In this document: positions 1 through 7,637 of the stretch, one piece after another
Position numbering within the stretch: position 1 is the stretch's first letter
Layout of the letters: each line of letters begins with the position of its first letter
DNA from: Actinoplanes lobatus
Lineage (GTDB): Bacteria > Actinomycetota > Actinomycetes > Mycobacteriales > Micromonosporaceae
Direction: 5' to 3'
Length of the DNA stretch: 64,000 nucleotides
NCBI RefSeq assembly: GCF_014205215.1
Contig: NZ_JACHNC010000001.1
Coordinates: 8,242,501-8,306,500 of the forward strand
Position numbers and translations under genes: made by a program
Notes under the pieces: model-generated
The model's input: the letters and a program-made list of their open reading frames with translations, nothing else
Databases searched by the model: none
Told to the model about the DNA's origin: nothing

Positions 1-74
1 GTGGCCGGGGACACGGCGGTGAGGCCGAGGAATGTCGCGGCGAGCGCGACGAGGAGCAGCAGCCGTCTATACAT
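1..74 (-). CDS. Partial secreted protein (N-terminal signal peptide only)
   Basis: Only the first ~24 codons are inside the window. Read leftward from the ATG at 74 they begin MYRRLLLLVALAATF and continue as a hydrophobic stretch ending VSPA, a typical Sec signal peptide with an AxA-like end. The mature protein lies off the edge, so its function cannot be told. A LacI-type palindrome lies 24 bp upstream of the start codon, the same site that precedes the regulator at 2318 and the DUF1996 gene at 2154. I infer membership of that regulon. Confidence 0.6.
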   Translation of the reverse strand, partial: MYRRLLLLVALAATFLGLTAVSPA

Positions 75-97
75 GATCACACCAATGGGTAAGGGGA

Positions 98-113
98 TGG
101 AAAGCGCTCTCCA
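98..113. promoter_or_regulatory. LacI-type operator, site 1
   Basis: TGGAAAGCGCTCTCCA is a near-perfect palindrome centred on AGCGCT, the core common to LacI/GalR-family operators. It is the exact reverse complement of the site at 2191-2206. It sits upstream of the leftward gene starting at 74. Confidence 0.75.
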
Positions 114-197
114 AGCGAGGAGATTGTTTCGCCCATGTTGCCGCGCGTCAATAAGGAAGCATTGACAGGATTGGTTCCGGAACCGGAGACTGCGGCC

Positions 198-740
198 GTG
201 AATCCTCTTTCTCTCGCATGCGTCACGGCCGCTTTGCTGGCTCTGACCGGCTGCGGCGAGCCCCCCACTCCGGCCGCTCCCACCCCGGCCGCCCCGCCGC
301 CGGCCGTCTCGTCCACGGCCTTCGGCGGCACCGACCGCGCGTGGCTCGAGATCACCATCGCGATGGACGAGCAGCTGCTCCCGCTGCTCGACCTGGTCCC
401 GCGCGACTCCGCGCTGGAAGCCGTGTCTGCGCAGGTCAGAGCGTTTACGGAGGCCGAGCTGGCCGAGCTGCGGCGGCTCGGCGCCGAGGCCGGGCTGCCC
501 GCCGAGAACCAGCACAAGGGCATGCCGATGCCGGGCATGGTCATGCCCTCACACGTGAGTGAGGCCACCGCGCTGCGCGGCGGGGAGTTCGACGAACTGC
601 TGCGCTCATGCCTGCGCGCACACCTGGAACAGAGCCGGAAACTGGCCGAGGGCGAGCAGGCCGCCGGGCTCGAACCGCGCACGACAGCCCTCGCCGCACG
701 CATTTCCGAGACCCGGCGGACCACCCTTTCCGCGCTCTGA
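198..740 (+). CDS. DUF305-like lipoprotein
   Basis: A 180-residue protein. I start it at the GTG at 198 because that gives a short lipoprotein signal ending in the lipobox LTGC; an upstream in-frame ATG at 135 would bury the signal. A Pro/Ala-rich linker follows. The body shows DUF305 features: an acidic helical first half, a Met/His-rich segment (GMPMPGMVMP) and a C-terminal helix containing HLEQSRKLAEGEQ. DUF305 proteins are exported helical-bundle proteins often linked to copper or other metal stress; that role is inferred here. It is separated from the leftward gene at 74 by an operator-bearing region. Confidence 0.6.
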   Translation: MNPLSLACVTAALLALTGCGEPPTPAAPTPAAPPPAVSSTAFGGTDRAWLEITIAMDEQLLPLLDLVPRDSALEAVSAQVRAFTEAELAELRRLGAEAGLPAENQHKGMPMPGMVMPSHVSEATALRGGEFDELLRSCLRAHLEQSRKLAEGEQAAGLEPRTTALAARISETRRTTLSAL

Positions 741-762
741 GAATTTCAGTTAAAAACTGTTA

Positions 763-2154
763 TCAGGGAAGCTGATAGTTCTCGTTGAGGGCGGCGCCCC
801 GCTCCGGCTTGTACTGGTCGAAGCCGCGCGGATTGCACTGCAGCCCGCCGTTGATGCAGTGCCGCACCAGCGCCGCCAGGATCGGCGGCTCCCAGACGTT
901 GTAGACGTCGTAGTGGAACGAGAACCCGCGCCCGCTGGCGAACCGCACTCCCGCCATGTTCCCGCTGACCGGCCAGGCCATCTTGAACTCGATCATCGGG
1001 ACGGCCACCGGGTGCGAGACCGGGCAGACCCCGTTGACCGGGTACGCCATGTGGCTCTTGTGGTCCGGCGAGTCCAGGTGGAGGCCGTTCCAGCAGCTCG
1101 GCGCCTGGTAGCGGACGTTCAGCTGGGTGCCGGCCGGGCAGTTCGCCGGGATGTCCCAGTTGAAGGCGCTGTTGCCGCACTCGAAGCCCTCGACCGCGCC
1201 GGGGGCGTTGCGGAACTCGTCCTGTGTGGCGGTCGGACTGCCCACCACGTAGCGCAGCCCCGGCGGGAACGGCCGGACACTGCGGTAGTCGATGACGCCG
1301 CTCTTGTAGTAGATGACCTGCGGGCCGTCCGGCTGCACGGCCTGGTCACCGTTGTAGAGCGTCGGCATCCAGTAGCCGGTCTTGTCCCCCGGCGTGACGC
1401 AGGACGTGCCGCCGGCCTGCAACGACGCCAGAGTCGAGCCCGCGTTCGTGGTCCGGTTGCCCATGAACGTGTGCGAGTGCGACGCGCCCGGCAGGTTGGG
1501 GAAGATGATCGGGTCGTCGTTGAGGTTGGTGCGGCTCACCGAGCAGTTCGCCTGGAACTCACGGTGCGTCACCGGCGGATTCGTGGCGGGCGGGATCTCG
1601 GTGGACGGGACCACCCCGGTCACCGGCGGGTTCGCGTAGACGTACCCGGGTCCGTCGGTCGGCGGCGGGGTGACCGACGACGTGCCGTAGACCTTGAACT
1701 CGAACAGCGAGTAGCCGTAGCCGGTGCCGCGCTGGGTGCCGTACATCCGCACGTACCGGCCGGAGCCGCTGACCGCGTGCGTCTCGGTGCCTCCGGCACC
1801 GTTGCTCACCGACTTGATCGTGGTCCAGGCGTTGCCGTCCGGTGAGGTCTGGATCTGGTACGCCTTGGCGTACGCGGTCTCCCACTGCAACACGACCTGG
1901 GTGATCGTGGCGGTGGCGCCCAGGTCGACGCGCAGCCACTGCGGGTCGGCCCACTGGCTGCCCCAGCGGGTGTCGGTGCGGCCGTCGACGGCGGCGACGG
2001 CGGCGGACTCGCCGTTCTCCACCGACGAGGCGAGGGCGGGGCGGCCCTGGGAGAGCAGGGTGTCCGCGGCGTGCGCGGACTGGTTACCGGCCACCACCAG
2101 CAGGCCGGCGGTGAGCAGGGCGGCGCCCAGCGGCGCCAGGATTCGTTTTCGCAC
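763..2154 (-). CDS. Secreted discoidin (F5/8C) + DUF1996 protein
   Basis: A 463-residue exported protein. The GTG at 2154 follows GGAGACAACC and starts a Sec signal (VRKRILAPLGAALL, cleaved near AHA). Residues ~31-165 form an F5/8 type C carbohydrate-binding fold (VENGESAAVAAVDGRTDTRW, then a jelly-roll pattern). A Pro-rich linker leads to DUF1996 (~200-455), with its conserved His/Cys-rich segments (SHSHTF, HLDSPDHKSHMAYPV, FHYDVYN). DUF1996 is common in fungal and actinobacterial secretomes and has no assigned activity. The gene is divergent from a LacI regulator, with an operator 37 bp upstream, so sugar-dependent control is likely. The substrate is unknown. Confidence 0.85.
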   Translation of the reverse strand: MRKRILAPLGAALLTAGLLVVAGNQSAHAADTLLSQGRPALASSVENGESAAVAAVDGRTDTRWGSQWADPQWLRVDLGATATITQVVLQWETAYAKAYQIQTSPDGNAWTTIKSVSNGAGGTETHAVSGSGRYVRMYGTQRGTGYGYSLFEFKVYGTSSVTPPPTDGPGYVYANPPVTGVVPSTEIPPATNPPVTHREFQANCSVSRTNLNDDPIIFPNLPGASHSHTFMGNRTTNAGSTLASLQAGGTSCVTPGDKTGYWMPTLYNGDQAVQPDGPQVIYYKSGVIDYRSVRPFPPGLRYVVGSPTATQDEFRNAPGAVEGFECGNSAFNWDIPANCPAGTQLNVRYQAPSCWNGLHLDSPDHKSHMAYPVNGVCPVSHPVAVPMIEFKMAWPVSGNMAGVRFASGRGFSFHYDVYNVWEPPILAALVRHCINGGLQCNPRGFDQYKPERGAALNENYQLP

Positions 2155-2190
2155 GGTTGTCTCCACGGGGGTTGAGGACTGTCGGAGACT

Positions 2191-2206
2191 TGGAGAGCGC
2201 TTTCCA
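2191..2206. promoter_or_regulatory. LacI-type operator, site 2
   Basis: TGGAGAGCGCTTTCCA lies 37 bp upstream of the GTG start at 2154, in the promoter region of the DUF1996 gene. It is identical to site 1 (98-113) read on the other strand. Confidence 0.8.
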
Positions 2207-2283
2207 AGCGTGAGCTCCCGGCTCACGTACGTCAATGATTTGAGGTTCCGGAACCGGGCCGGACGCCCCTGTGGACAGAGAAT

Positions 2284-2310
2284 CGGAAAGCGCTCTCCCT
2301 GTGCTATAAC
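2284..2310 (+). promoter_or_regulatory. Autoregulated, probably leaderless promoter of lacI-type gene
   Basis: CGGAAAGCGCTCTCCC (2284-2299) is operator site 3. It abuts a TATAAC -10 hexamer at 2305-2310. The ATG at 2318 is only 7 bp beyond the hexamer, so the transcript probably starts at or next to the start codon; no ribosome-binding site is visible. A repressor bound here would cover the spacer and -35 region, implying autoregulation. Confidence 0.7.
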
Positions 2311-2317
2311 TTCGGGC

Positions 2318-3349
2318 ATGCAAAGCCAGCGGCTGCCCACGCTCGAGGACGTGGCCCGTGTGGCCGGTGTCTCGCGCGCCACCGTGTCCCGTGTCATCAA
2401 CGGCATCCGCAATGTCGACCCGCTGCTGCACGAGCAGGTGTGGAGCGCCGTCGACCAGACCGGTTACGTGCCGAACCGGCTGGCCAGATCGCTGGTCACC
2501 CGTCGCACCGGCACCGTGGCCCTGGTCGTCTCCGACTCCGAGACCCACGACGACGACCCGTTCATGAGCCGGTTCTTCTCCGACCCCTATTTCGGGCGCG
2601 TCGTCGGCGGCCTGATGAGCGTGCTGCGCCCGGCAGGGATACAGCTGGCCCTCCAGATGGTCGGCGCCGACGGGCACCGCCGCCTGATCGGCGACCTGCG
2701 CAACGGCCAGGCCGACGGCGCCGTGGTCCTCTCCCTGCCGGCCCGCGACCCGCTGCCCGCGCTGCTCGCCGAGGCGGCGATCCCGGCCGTCCTGATCGGG
2801 CGGCCCGCCCAGCCCGTCCCGATCAGCTACGTCGACCTGGACAACGAGGCCGGCGCCGCGCTCGCCGCCGCCCGCCTCGCCGCCGGCGACCGCCGCCGGC
2901 CCGCCATCATCTCCGGCCCCGCCGACGTGCCGGCCAGCGTCGACCGGATCTCCGGTTTCCGCCGCGCCATGGCCCGCCACGGCCACCCCTGGGTGCCGCT
3001 GGAATCCGGCAACTTCACCCAGGAGAGCGGCGAGCAGGCCATGCGCGCCCTGCTGGCCACCCATCCCGGGCTGGACGCCGTCTTCGTGGCCAACGACCTG
3101 ATGGCCCTCGGCGCCCTGCTGGTGCTGCGCGACGCCGGCCTCCGCGTCCCGCAGGACGTCGCCGTCGTCGGTTTCGACGACAGCAGCGCGGCTGTCGCGG
3201 CCCGGCCCGCCCTCACCACGGTCCGCCTCCCGCTGGAGGACATGGCCGCCGAGGCGGCCCGCCTGCTGCTCGCCCGCGTCGACGACCCGGGCACCCGGGT
3301 CACCTCGGTGATCTACGAACCCACCCTGGTGGTCCGCGAGACGACCTGA
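2318..3349 (+). CDS. LacI-family transcriptional regulator
   Basis: A 343-residue regulator of standard family length. Residues ~8-60 are the LacI helix-turn-helix and hinge (TLEDVARVAGVSRATVSRVI, then YVPNRLARSLVTRRT). The rest is a periplasmic-binding-protein-like sensor with the typical AVFVANDLMALGAL and VAVVGFDD segments. The open frame extends far upstream, but homology begins at the ATG at 2318, which also fits the promoter. Three matching palindromes in the first 2.3 kb suggest it represses itself, the DUF1996 gene and the gene at the left edge. The effector sugar cannot be deduced. Confidence 0.92.
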   Translation: MQSQRLPTLEDVARVAGVSRATVSRVINGIRNVDPLLHEQVWSAVDQTGYVPNRLARSLVTRRTGTVALVVSDSETHDDDPFMSRFFSDPYFGRVVGGLMSVLRPAGIQLALQMVGADGHRRLIGDLRNGQADGAVVLSLPARDPLPALLAEAAIPAVLIGRPAQPVPISYVDLDNEAGAALAAARLAAGDRRRPAIISGPADVPASVDRISGFRRAMARHGHPWVPLESGNFTQESGEQAMRALLATHPGLDAVFVANDLMALGALLVLRDAGLRVPQDVAVVGFDDSSAAVAARPALTTVRLPLEDMAAEAARLLLARVDDPGTRVTSVIYEPTLVVRETT

Positions 3350-3353
3350 CCGC

Positions 3354-3379
3354 GCGCGCAAGCTTGCGCGCCGTTTCCC
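3354..3379 (+). terminator. Hairpin after lacI-type gene
   Basis: GCGCGCAAGCTTGCGCGC (3354-3371) is a perfect palindrome starting 5 bp after the stop codon, followed by CGTTTCCC. It is probably an intrinsic-like terminator, though the T tract is weak, as is usual in GC-rich actinomycetes. Confidence 0.6.
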
Positions 3380-3434
3380 GTCGCGGATCCCAGACTTCGG
3401 GCAGTACCGGCAAGCGCCCGAAGGGAACCCCGAC

Positions 3435-4328
3435 ATGCCTCTGCTCCTGCGGCGGTGGATCTCCGCCGTCCTGGTGGCCATCGCGACCACCACGATCACC
3501 GTGCTGACGGCCCCGGCCGCCGCGCACGCGCTGGCCTTCACCGACACGTTGAAGAACGGCGAGAAACTCCTCCTCAACCAGCGCCTGATCTCGCGCAACG
3601 GCCTGTACGAGGCACGCATGCAGGCCAACGGCACGTTCGCCGTCTACCGGGTGCTCCAGAACGACACCGTGAACGGGCTGTGGACCACCGCGCCCGCCAA
3701 GCGGAGCAACGAGTCGGCGTTCGTCGGCAACCAGGGCGACGGGAACCTCGTCGTCTACGCCGGCTCCCCGACCGGCGGCCCGGTCCGGCCGCTCTGGGCG
3801 TCCGGCACCAACGGCCGCGGCCCCGGTGAACTGGTGATGCAGAACGACGGCAACCTCGTGCTCTACGCGGCGGGCGGCCCCACCTGGTCCAGCCGCACCA
3901 ACAACACCGCCAAGCCGCGAACCGACTGCGGCGGCCTCACGATCGACGGCATGACCCCGGCCGTCAGCCCGCAGAAGCCGCTGCCGCCGGTCCTCGACGG
4001 ACAGCGACCCGACGCCTGGCTGCACGCGGCTGGATACGTCGAGTCCTACAAGGCGCCGTGCAACGCGGTCGTCCACGTCTGGATCGAGCGCAAGAGCTGC
4101 GGAGCCCTTGGCTGCTCCTGGCTGGTCCGCGCCAAGTCCCCCGATCGGGTGGTGAACCCCTACAACAAGACCTTCACCACCGTGTCGACGGTCTGCAAGG
4201 AGGGCGTGCACTCCTACCGGACCCGGACGATCGCCATGTACACGCAGGTCAACGACGGTACGAACTTCGTCGCCAAGGAGGAGGTCAGCAACGTCGTGAA
4301 GATCGACTGCACCGGTATCGGGAGCTGA
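3435..4328 (+). CDS. Secreted B-lectin (GNA-like) protein
   Basis: A 297-residue exported protein. The signal peptide (MPLLLRRWISAVLVAIATTT, cleaved near AHA) is followed by a bulb-type mannose-binding lectin fold at ~35-155. Two QxDxNxVxY-type motifs are visible (QGDGNLVVY and QNDGNLVLY). The C-terminal ~130 residues hold several cysteines (KSCGALGCSW, TVCKEGVH, KIDCTG) and match no fold I recognise. Such lectins bind mannose-type glycans. The gene stands alone between a terminator-like palindrome and a large inverted repeat. Confidence 0.85.
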   Translation: MPLLLRRWISAVLVAIATTTITVLTAPAAAHALAFTDTLKNGEKLLLNQRLISRNGLYEARMQANGTFAVYRVLQNDTVNGLWTTAPAKRSNESAFVGNQGDGNLVVYAGSPTGGPVRPLWASGTNGRGPGELVMQNDGNLVLYAAGGPTWSSRTNNTAKPRTDCGGLTIDGMTPAVSPQKPLPPVLDGQRPDAWLHAAGYVESYKAPCNAVVHVWIERKSCGALGCSWLVRAKSPDRVVNPYNKTFTTVSTVCKEGVHSYRTRTIAMYTQVNDGTNFVAKEEVSNVVKIDCTGIGS

Positions 4329-4336
4329 TTCGGAGC

Positions 4337-4400
4337 CGCCACCCGGCCGGATGGGTGGGCGTCGGAAAGTTCACAGACGCCCATCCGTGGCCGGGTGGCG
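4337..4400. terminator. Large imperfect inverted repeat
   Basis: CGCCACCCGGCC...GGGCGTC at 4337-4363 is mirrored by GACGCCC...GGCCGGGTGGCG at 4376-4400, around a 12-nt loop. The stem starts 9 bp after the lectin stop codon and ends ~48 bp before the DUF4331 start. It could terminate the lectin transcript. It is too GC-rich and lacks a T run, so a leader structure for the next gene is also possible. Confidence 0.55.
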
Positions 4401-4448
4401 CCACGAATCCGTGCCGAGAACACCATCCTCGGCACGGAAGGAACCACC

Positions 4449-6104
4449 ATGAGGGCCAACCCTCCCCGGAGCGGGCGACGGCGTACCGTGGCCGCGCTCG
4501 GCCTCGGCGTGCTGCTCACCGGGTCGCTCTACGGTCTCGGGCCGTCCACCGCCACCGCGTCCAGCCACCGCGAGGCGCCGCTGATCGCCGCCGACCCGGC
4601 GGTCGACAACACCGACCTGTACGCCTTCGTCAGCCCCGAACGCCCCGATTACGTCACGTTCATCGCCAACTGGCAGCCGTTCGAGGAGCCCAACGGCGGC
4701 CCCAACTTCTACCCGTTCGCCACCGACGCCACGTACCACATCAAGGTCGACAACGACGGTGACGCGAAACCGGACGCCGAGTTCCGCTGGAAGTTCCGAA
4801 ACGTCGACAAGCGCGGCAACAGCACCTTCCTCTACAACAACGGCCCGGTCACCTCGCTCGACGACGAGAACCTGCTGTTCCGGCAGACGTACTCGCTGGA
4901 GTCGAAGTTCGACGGCGAGTCGTTCAAGACCCGCGTGCAGGACGCCCCGGTCGCGCCGTCGCGGGTCGGCGCCGCGTCCATGCCGGACTACGCGACGCTG
5001 CGCCAGCAGGCCACCCAGACCCTGCCCGGCGGGTGGAAGATCTTCGCCGGTCAGGCCGACGACCCGTTCTTCCTGGATCTGCGGGTCTTCGATCTCCTGT
5101 ACGGCGGGGACCTGTCGGAGACCGGGCAGGACACCCTGGCCGGCTACAACGTGAACACGATCGCCCTCCAGGTGCCGTTCAAGGACGTGGCACTGGGCGG
5201 CGACGCCACCCGCAACCCGGTCGTCGGCGTGTGGACCACCACCGAACGCAACCGGGTTCGGATCGCCGGCGGCGGCTCGTCCGGCGACCGGGTGCAGGTG
5301 TCCCGGCTGGGGAACCCGCTGGTCAACGAGGTGGTGGTGCCCGCCGGGCTGAAGGACACCTTCAACGCCACCCGCCCGGACCGCGACGCCCAGATCCCCG
5401 CGCTGGTGAACCGGGTGCTCAACCCGGAGGTGCCGAAGCTGATCGAGGCGATCTACAAGATCCCGGCGCCGGCCACCCCACGCAACGACCTCAGCGAGAT
5501 CTTCCTGACCGGCATCACCACGAAGGCCGGCGGCCCGATCAAGGCCGACCTGAACTCGCAGCTCAACAACGCCGACGTGAAGGCGTCCCGGTTCACCCCG
5601 TCGGAACAACTGCGCCTCAACCTGACGGTGCCGGTCGCGGGCCAGCCCAACCGGCTCGGCGTGCTCGCCGGTGACCTCCAGGGCTTCCCGAACGGGCGGC
5701 GGCTCACCGACGACGTCGTCGACATCGAACTCCAGGCCCTGGTGGGTGCGGCGCAGGCCGGCAAACTGGTCGACGCGCTCGCGGCGGGGGACGCGGTGGA
5801 CGCCAACGATCAGGACTTCACGGGCGAGTTCCCGTACGTGGCCCTGCCCAACGGGGTGTCCGTCAACAGCGCCGGCGGACAGCGGCCCGCCGCCCGGCCC
5901 AGCAGCGACGCCACGCCGAACAGCCTCACCGGCGCGCTCACCTCGGACACCGCTCAGCCCGCGCCGGCAACCGTTCCGGTGTCCTACGCGGCTGGCGCCT
6001 CCGGCCTCGGGATCCTCGTCGTCGCGGGCGGTCTGCTCTTCTTCCTCTGGCGGCGGCGCAGGCAGCGCACCTCCGCCGACCCTGATCAGACGCTCTCGCT
6101 CTGA
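4449..6104 (+). CDS. DUF4331 family secreted/membrane-tethered protein
   Basis: A 551-residue protein starting at the ATG at 4449, behind AAGGAA. A twin-arginine-like N-terminus (RSGRRRTVAALGLGVLLTG) precedes SSHREAPLIAADPAVDNTDL, the hallmark beginning of DUF4331 domains, which fill ~37-490. A Ser/Thr/Pro linker, one transmembrane helix (SGLGILVVAGGLLFFLW) and a basic tail (RRRRQR) end the protein, so it is probably anchored outside the membrane. DUF4331 has no known activity. The neighbouring TPR and NicO genes form a plausible metal-related group. Two hairpin repeats separate it from the TPR gene. Confidence 0.85.
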   Translation: MRANPPRSGRRRTVAALGLGVLLTGSLYGLGPSTATASSHREAPLIAADPAVDNTDLYAFVSPERPDYVTFIANWQPFEEPNGGPNFYPFATDATYHIKVDNDGDAKPDAEFRWKFRNVDKRGNSTFLYNNGPVTSLDDENLLFRQTYSLESKFDGESFKTRVQDAPVAPSRVGAASMPDYATLRQQATQTLPGGWKIFAGQADDPFFLDLRVFDLLYGGDLSETGQDTLAGYNVNTIALQVPFKDVALGGDATRNPVVGVWTTTERNRVRIAGGGSSGDRVQVSRLGNPLVNEVVVPAGLKDTFNATRPDRDAQIPALVNRVLNPEVPKLIEAIYKIPAPATPRNDLSEIFLTGITTKAGGPIKADLNSQLNNADVKASRFTPSEQLRLNLTVPVAGQPNRLGVLAGDLQGFPNGRRLTDDVVDIELQALVGAAQAGKLVDALAAGDAVDANDQDFTGEFPYVALPNGVSVNSAGGQRPAARPSSDATPNSLTGALTSDTAQPAPATVPVSYAAGASGLGILVVAGGLLFFLWRRRRQRTSADPDQTLSL

Positions 6105-6157
6105 TCCCGGCCCGGGCGGGCGCCGCCCGCCCGGCGCCGCAACCGCTTCCCGGATCC

Positions 6158-6305
6158 GTTTCCACCGCGTTCCGGGCCGGCCCACCCGGCCCGGAACGCT
6201 CCACAGCAGCTTTCCCACCGGCGTTTCCACCGCTTTCCGGGCCGGCCCACCCGGCCCGGAACGCTCCACAGCGACTTTCCCACCAGCGTTTCCACCGCTT
6301 TCCGG
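6158..6305. repeat. 65-bp tandem repeat carrying strong hairpins
   Basis: Two full 65-bp units (6158-6222 and 6223-6287) and a partial third. Each full unit contains TTCCGGGCCGG, a CCCAC loop and CCGGCCCGGAA: a perfect 11-bp stem, at 6170-6196 and 6235-6261. It fills the gap between the DUF4331 and TPR genes and may act as a double terminator or attenuator. Confidence 0.8.
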
Positions 6306-6344
6306 GTCGGATCGATCTCCGGCCCGGCTCCCTCTGGAGAGATC

Positions 6345-7637
6345 ATGCGACGTACGCTCGTCCGCCTCGGCCTCGCCGCAGTGCTTGCGGCCGCCCTGCT
6401 CGGTGTCGCGGCCCTGCTCACCTGGCCGCGTTCGACCACCCCGGCCGTACCGGTCGCCGCCCGGCAGCCGGCCGACGTGCTCGCCCAGCGCATCGCCCGG
6501 ACCCAGCAGCAGCTCCGTGACGTGCCCGGGGACTGGCCGACCTGGGCGGCGCTCGGCGCGGCCTACCTGGAGCGGGCCCGGGTAACCGCCGATCCCGCGT
6601 ACTACCCGAAGGCCGAGCAGGCCGCCCGCCGGTCACTCGCGCTGCGGGCCGACGGCAACAGTGACGCGCTGGTGGTGCTCGGCGCGCTCGCCAACGCCCG
6701 GCACGACTTCCCGGCCGCCCGGGGCCACGCCGAGAAGGCGCTGACCGTCAACGATCACGACGCCGAGGCGTACGGGGTGCTCGCCGACGCGCTCACCCAG
6801 CTCGGCGACGCGGACGGCGCCACCCGGGCCGTCCAGCGGATGCTCGACCTGCGGCCGGGCCTGTCCGCGTACGCCCGCGCCTCCTACGACCTGGAGTTGC
6901 ACGGCCGGGTGAGCGAGGCGGAGAGCCTGATGCGGCAGGCTCTGGACAACGCCGTCGATCCGCACGACGTGGCGTTCTGCCGCGCCCAGCTCGGCGATCT
7001 GGCGTTCGGCCGCGGCGATCTGGCCACCGCCGAGACCGAGTACGGGATCGCGCTCTCCGCCGATCCGGCCACCGGCACCGCCCGGCACGGCATGGCCCGG
7101 ATCGCGGCCGCCCGCGGCGACCTCACCGGATATCCGGGCCTGCCGCCGTCGATGTCCTCCATGGTGGAGTACGCCCTGCTGCTGAAGGCCGCCGGCCGTG
7201 ACGCGGAGGCGGCCGCCCAACTGGATCTGGCCGCGGCGGCGGACCGGCTGTTCACGGCGAACGGCGGCACCGACCGGCTGGCCACCGCCGAACTCGCCCT
7301 GGCCCAGGGCCGCCCGGCCGACGCGGTGACCGCCGCGCGCGCCGAATGGGCGGTACGGAAACACCCCGACGTGGCCGACACCCTGGCCTGGGCGCTGCAC
7401 GCCACCGGCCGCAACGCCGAGGCCCTGCCCTACGCCCGGCACGCCGTCGCCGGCGGGGCACGGCCGGCCGTCTACTCCTACCACCTGGGCATGATCCATC
7501 TCGGCCTCGGGCAGCACGGCGCCGCGCGTACCGAATTGGAAAGCGCTCTTTCCACCAACCCGCATTTCTCGCCCGTCGACGTCCCCACCGCCCGCCGCGC
7601 CCTGGCCGGCCTGCCCGCCTCCGGAGGCCCCCGATGA
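6345..7637 (+). CDS. Membrane-anchored TPR protein
   Basis: A 430-residue protein. One N-terminal membrane segment (VRLGLAAVLAAALLGVAALL) anchors an extracytoplasmic array of tetratricopeptide repeats. Recognisable TPR helices include AARRSLALRADGNSDALVVL, AEAYGVLADALTQLGDADGA and ELALAQGRPADAVTAA. Its stop overlaps the start of the exporter gene (ATGA at 7634-7637), so the two are translationally coupled. TPR proteins scaffold protein complexes; here the partner may be the DUF4331 protein or the NicO exporter, by inference from gene order only. Confidence 0.85.
   Translation: MRRTLVRLGLAAVLAAALLGVAALLTWPRSTTPAVPVAARQPADVLAQRIARTQQQLRDVPGDWPTWAALGAAYLERARVTADPAYYPKAEQAARRSLALRADGNSDALVVLGALANARHDFPAARGHAEKALTVNDHDAEAYGVLADALTQLGDADGATRAVQRMLDLRPGLSAYARASYDLELHGRVSEAESLMRQALDNAVDPHDVAFCRAQLGDLAFGRGDLATAETEYGIALSADPATGTARHGMARIAAARGDLTGYPGLPPSMSSMVEYALLLKAAGRDAEAAAQLDLAAAADRLFTANGGTDRLATAELALAQGRPADAVTAARAEWAVRKHPDVADTLAWALHATGRNAEALPYARHAVAGGARPAVYSYHLGMIHLGLGQHGAARTELESALSTNPHFSPVDVPTARRALAGLPASGGPR

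Noticed and set aside
7537..7555. TGGAAAGCGCTCTTTCCA, similar to the LacI-type operators
   Set aside because: It lies inside the TPR gene, encodes ELESALST in frame, and its symmetry is shifted relative to the three real sites. Probably coincidental, though binding was not tested.
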